Of a DNA stretch of 20,287 nucleotides, positions 19,457 through 20,287 are shown piece after piece. The position numbers and the translations under genes were made by a program. The stretch spans positions 1 through 20,287 of the forward strand of contig URVO01000002.1 of assembly GCA_900551335.1 (NCBI GenBank), given 5' to 3'. The notes under the pieces are model-generated. The model was not told the origin of the DNA. It did no database searches and saw only the letters and a program-made list of their open reading frames with translations. How positions within the stretch are numbered: position 1 is the stretch's first letter; every line of letters begins with the position of its first letter. This DNA is from an uncultured Phascolarctobacterium sp. GTDB taxonomy: Bacteria; Bacillota; Negativicutes; Acidaminococcales; Acidaminococcaceae.

Positions 19457-19806
19457 GGGGGTGTACTGGTTTCGACGGGGGTAGGTGCGGTATGATAAGC
19501 GAGCCGTGGTTCCATCTGCACGATAATCGGTGGGCACGTTTAAATATAAACGCTGAACAAGAATACGCTTTAGCAGCTTAATCTGCTAACTGTCTCTGAG
19601 CCTCCTCCCATGGGTGAGGAATGACAGTCAATTGTGGGATACCGTAGGGCTGATGCCTATAGGCCGTGCGGGAAACTCTTTAGGCTAGCAATGTGAAGGC
19701 CCGTCGTCAGGCAGTCGCAGCGCGAAACATAATATGACGTCTGCGCTCGGAGAAAGTTGTATGGCAATATTTTCGGACAGGGGTTCGACTCCCCTCACCT
19801 CCACCA
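19457..19806 (+). ncRNA. ssrA: Transfer-messenger RNA (tmRNA)
   Basis: This is the 350-nt RNA that rescues stalled ribosomes. The acceptor stem pairs GGGGGTG (19457-19463) with CACCTCC (19796-19802), with encoded CCA at 19804-19806. The 5' block GTACTGGTTTCGACGGGGGT and the T-arm GGGGTTCGACTCCCC are diagnostic. The tag frame reads GCT GAA CAA GAA TAC GCT TTA GCA GCT TAA (19552-19581), giving the tag AEQEYALAA if GCT 19552 is the resume codon. The sequence after the tag contains several pseudoknot-type complementary blocks. It works with SmpB and RNase R encoded directly upstream. Confidence 0.98.
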
Positions 19807-20044
19807 AATGACGCAAAGACGAACCGCTTTATAATCTTCAAACACTCGGACGTGTTCGCGGTTGGCTTGTATCTATAAATTTTGTAGCCGCTAGTGGTTT
19901 TTCACTAGCGGCTATTGGTGGTTGTTTTCGCTTCTGCGAGTTTTTTACTTGTTGTGAGTATGATTTATCGCGATTGGTTCAAAAACGCTTCTGACGCAGT
20001 TTCTGAAGGTATCAGGGGTATATATCATTTCCTAATATAAAGAA
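19807..20044 (+). other. Gene-free stretch after ssrA
   Basis: No gene is supported here. It holds a possible hairpin AACCGC (about 19821)/GCGGTT (about 19859) with AACAC/GTGTT inside, then the strong palindrome listed separately. No second copy of the ssrA 3' end (TCACCTCCACCA) is visible, so an att duplication cannot be shown within the window. Confidence 0.5.
19885..19918 (+). terminator. Long hairpin, probable ssrA terminator
   Basis: TAGCCGCTAGTG (19885-19896) and CACTAGCGGCTA (19903-19914) form a perfect 12-bp stem with a T-rich loop. The sequence after it is only moderately T-rich (TTGGTGGTTGTTTT), so termination strength is uncertain. Confidence 0.7.
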
Positions 20045-20085
20045 AAGCCTACGAGTTTGATTTTCTCGTAGGCTTATTTTTTATT
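20045..20085. terminator. Bidirectional terminator between ssrA and the right-edge gene
   Basis: AAGCCTACGAG (20045-20055) and CTCGTAGGCTT (20065-20075) form a perfect 11-bp stem. The plus side is followed by ATTTTTTATT and the minus side by TTCTTTATATT, so it can end transcripts from both directions, especially the minus-strand gene that stops at 20084. Confidence 0.87.
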
Positions 20086-20287
20086 AAAGATTTTCCTTTG
20101 CTAGTGCCACTACCATGCCGCCAGCAACAACCTGCCAGATTAGCCGCTGGCGTTCAATTCTTTTTGTCCGTTTCTGCTCCTGTTTCATATTTGCCGATAA
20201 GCTCTGCAAGGATGCGTTTTGCTCTGCTATTATCAGCTCGGATTTGCTTAACGAGCTCTGTGCTTCCTGCAAGTTCTGCCTGAGCTC
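20084..20287 (-). CDS. Coiled-coil protein with C-terminal hydrophobic segment, C-terminal part (partial; phage-like)
   Basis: The last 67 codons of a minus-strand gene running in from the right edge; the reading frame stays open to the window end, so the true start is outside (a TTG at 20272 is not a convincing start and no SD precedes it). The visible part is a heptad-like helix rich in Gln, Glu, Ser and Leu, a basic patch (KQEQKRTKRIERQR) and a short hydrophobic end (LIWQVVAGGMVVALA) closing with KENL. I do not recognise the family with certainty. Small coiled-coil, membrane-associated proteins of this look occur in phage lysis cassettes (Rz/spanin-like) of diderm hosts. It is followed by a strong terminator and faces ssrA, a classic integration site. 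Confidence 0.6.
   Translation of the reverse strand, partial: ELRQNLQEAQSSLSKSELIIAEQNASLQSLSANMKQEQKRTKRIERQRLIWQVVAGGMVVALAKENL

Noticed and set aside
1..20287. CRISPR arrays, tRNA, rRNA and insertion sequences
   Set aside because: No regularly spaced repeats, no tRNA or rRNA signatures apart from the tRNA-like part of tmRNA, and no transposase were seen on either strand.

Overview
The window is chromosomal DNA of moderate GC content. It most likely comes from a Negativicutes-type bacterium (a diderm Firmicute, possibly Acidaminococcaceae such as Phascolarctobacterium). Firmicute traits are the strong AGGAGG/GAGGTGA ribosome binding sites, sigma-A promoters with extended -10 elements, and the est - rnr - smpB - ssrA order. 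Traits of a Gram-negative-type envelope or Negativicutes are the YibQ-type divergent polysaccharide deacetylase and a PduO-type cobalamin adenosyltransferase. The genus is an inference; no rRNA or other decisive marker is present.

Layout. Positions 1-3129 hold the tail of a XerC/XerD recombinase, the YibQ-like deacetylase, a class III aminotransferase and a small SRPBCC protein, all closely spaced and same-strand (probable operon). Then come htpX with its own promoter, a GC-rich palindromic element, ndk, a compact palindrome and the cobalamin adenosyltransferase. After a strong terminator, a promoter and a long leader precede a PAS-like/GGDEF/REC/HD-GYP protein followed by an HPt protein, which together form a cyclic-di-GMP and phosphorelay module. 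A Na+/alanine symporter follows. Between it and galE lies a compact cassette that I read as a type I toxin-antitoxin locus: a 28-residue Fst/Ldr-like membrane peptide, a convergent antisense RNA with its own promoter, a shared bidirectional terminator and matching repeats. galE and glmS (amino-sugar and UDP-sugar supply) follow, then rpsT (TTG start), an autoregulated MerR-family gene, a PepT-like M20 peptidase, and the carboxylesterase / hotdog thioesterase / RNase R / SmpB / tmRNA cluster. The last three act together in ribosome rescue and non-stop mRNA decay. At the right edge, facing ssrA on the minus strand, is the C-terminal end of a coiled-coil protein with a terminal hydrophobic segment, possibly the border of a prophage or island next to ssrA.

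Most genes are ordinary core genes. The stretches worth attention are the toxin-antitoxin cassette (9574-9948) with its 13-nt flanking repeats, the long inverted repeat before galE, the structured leader and unusual domain architecture of the GGDEF/REC/HD-GYP protein, the two intergenic palindromic elements around ndk, the Glu-for-Asp substitution in the esterase triad, and the ssrA-adjacent fragment at the right end. Several apparent upstream starts were moved to better-supported internal starts (HPt, symporter, MerR, peptidase, esterase, thioesterase).
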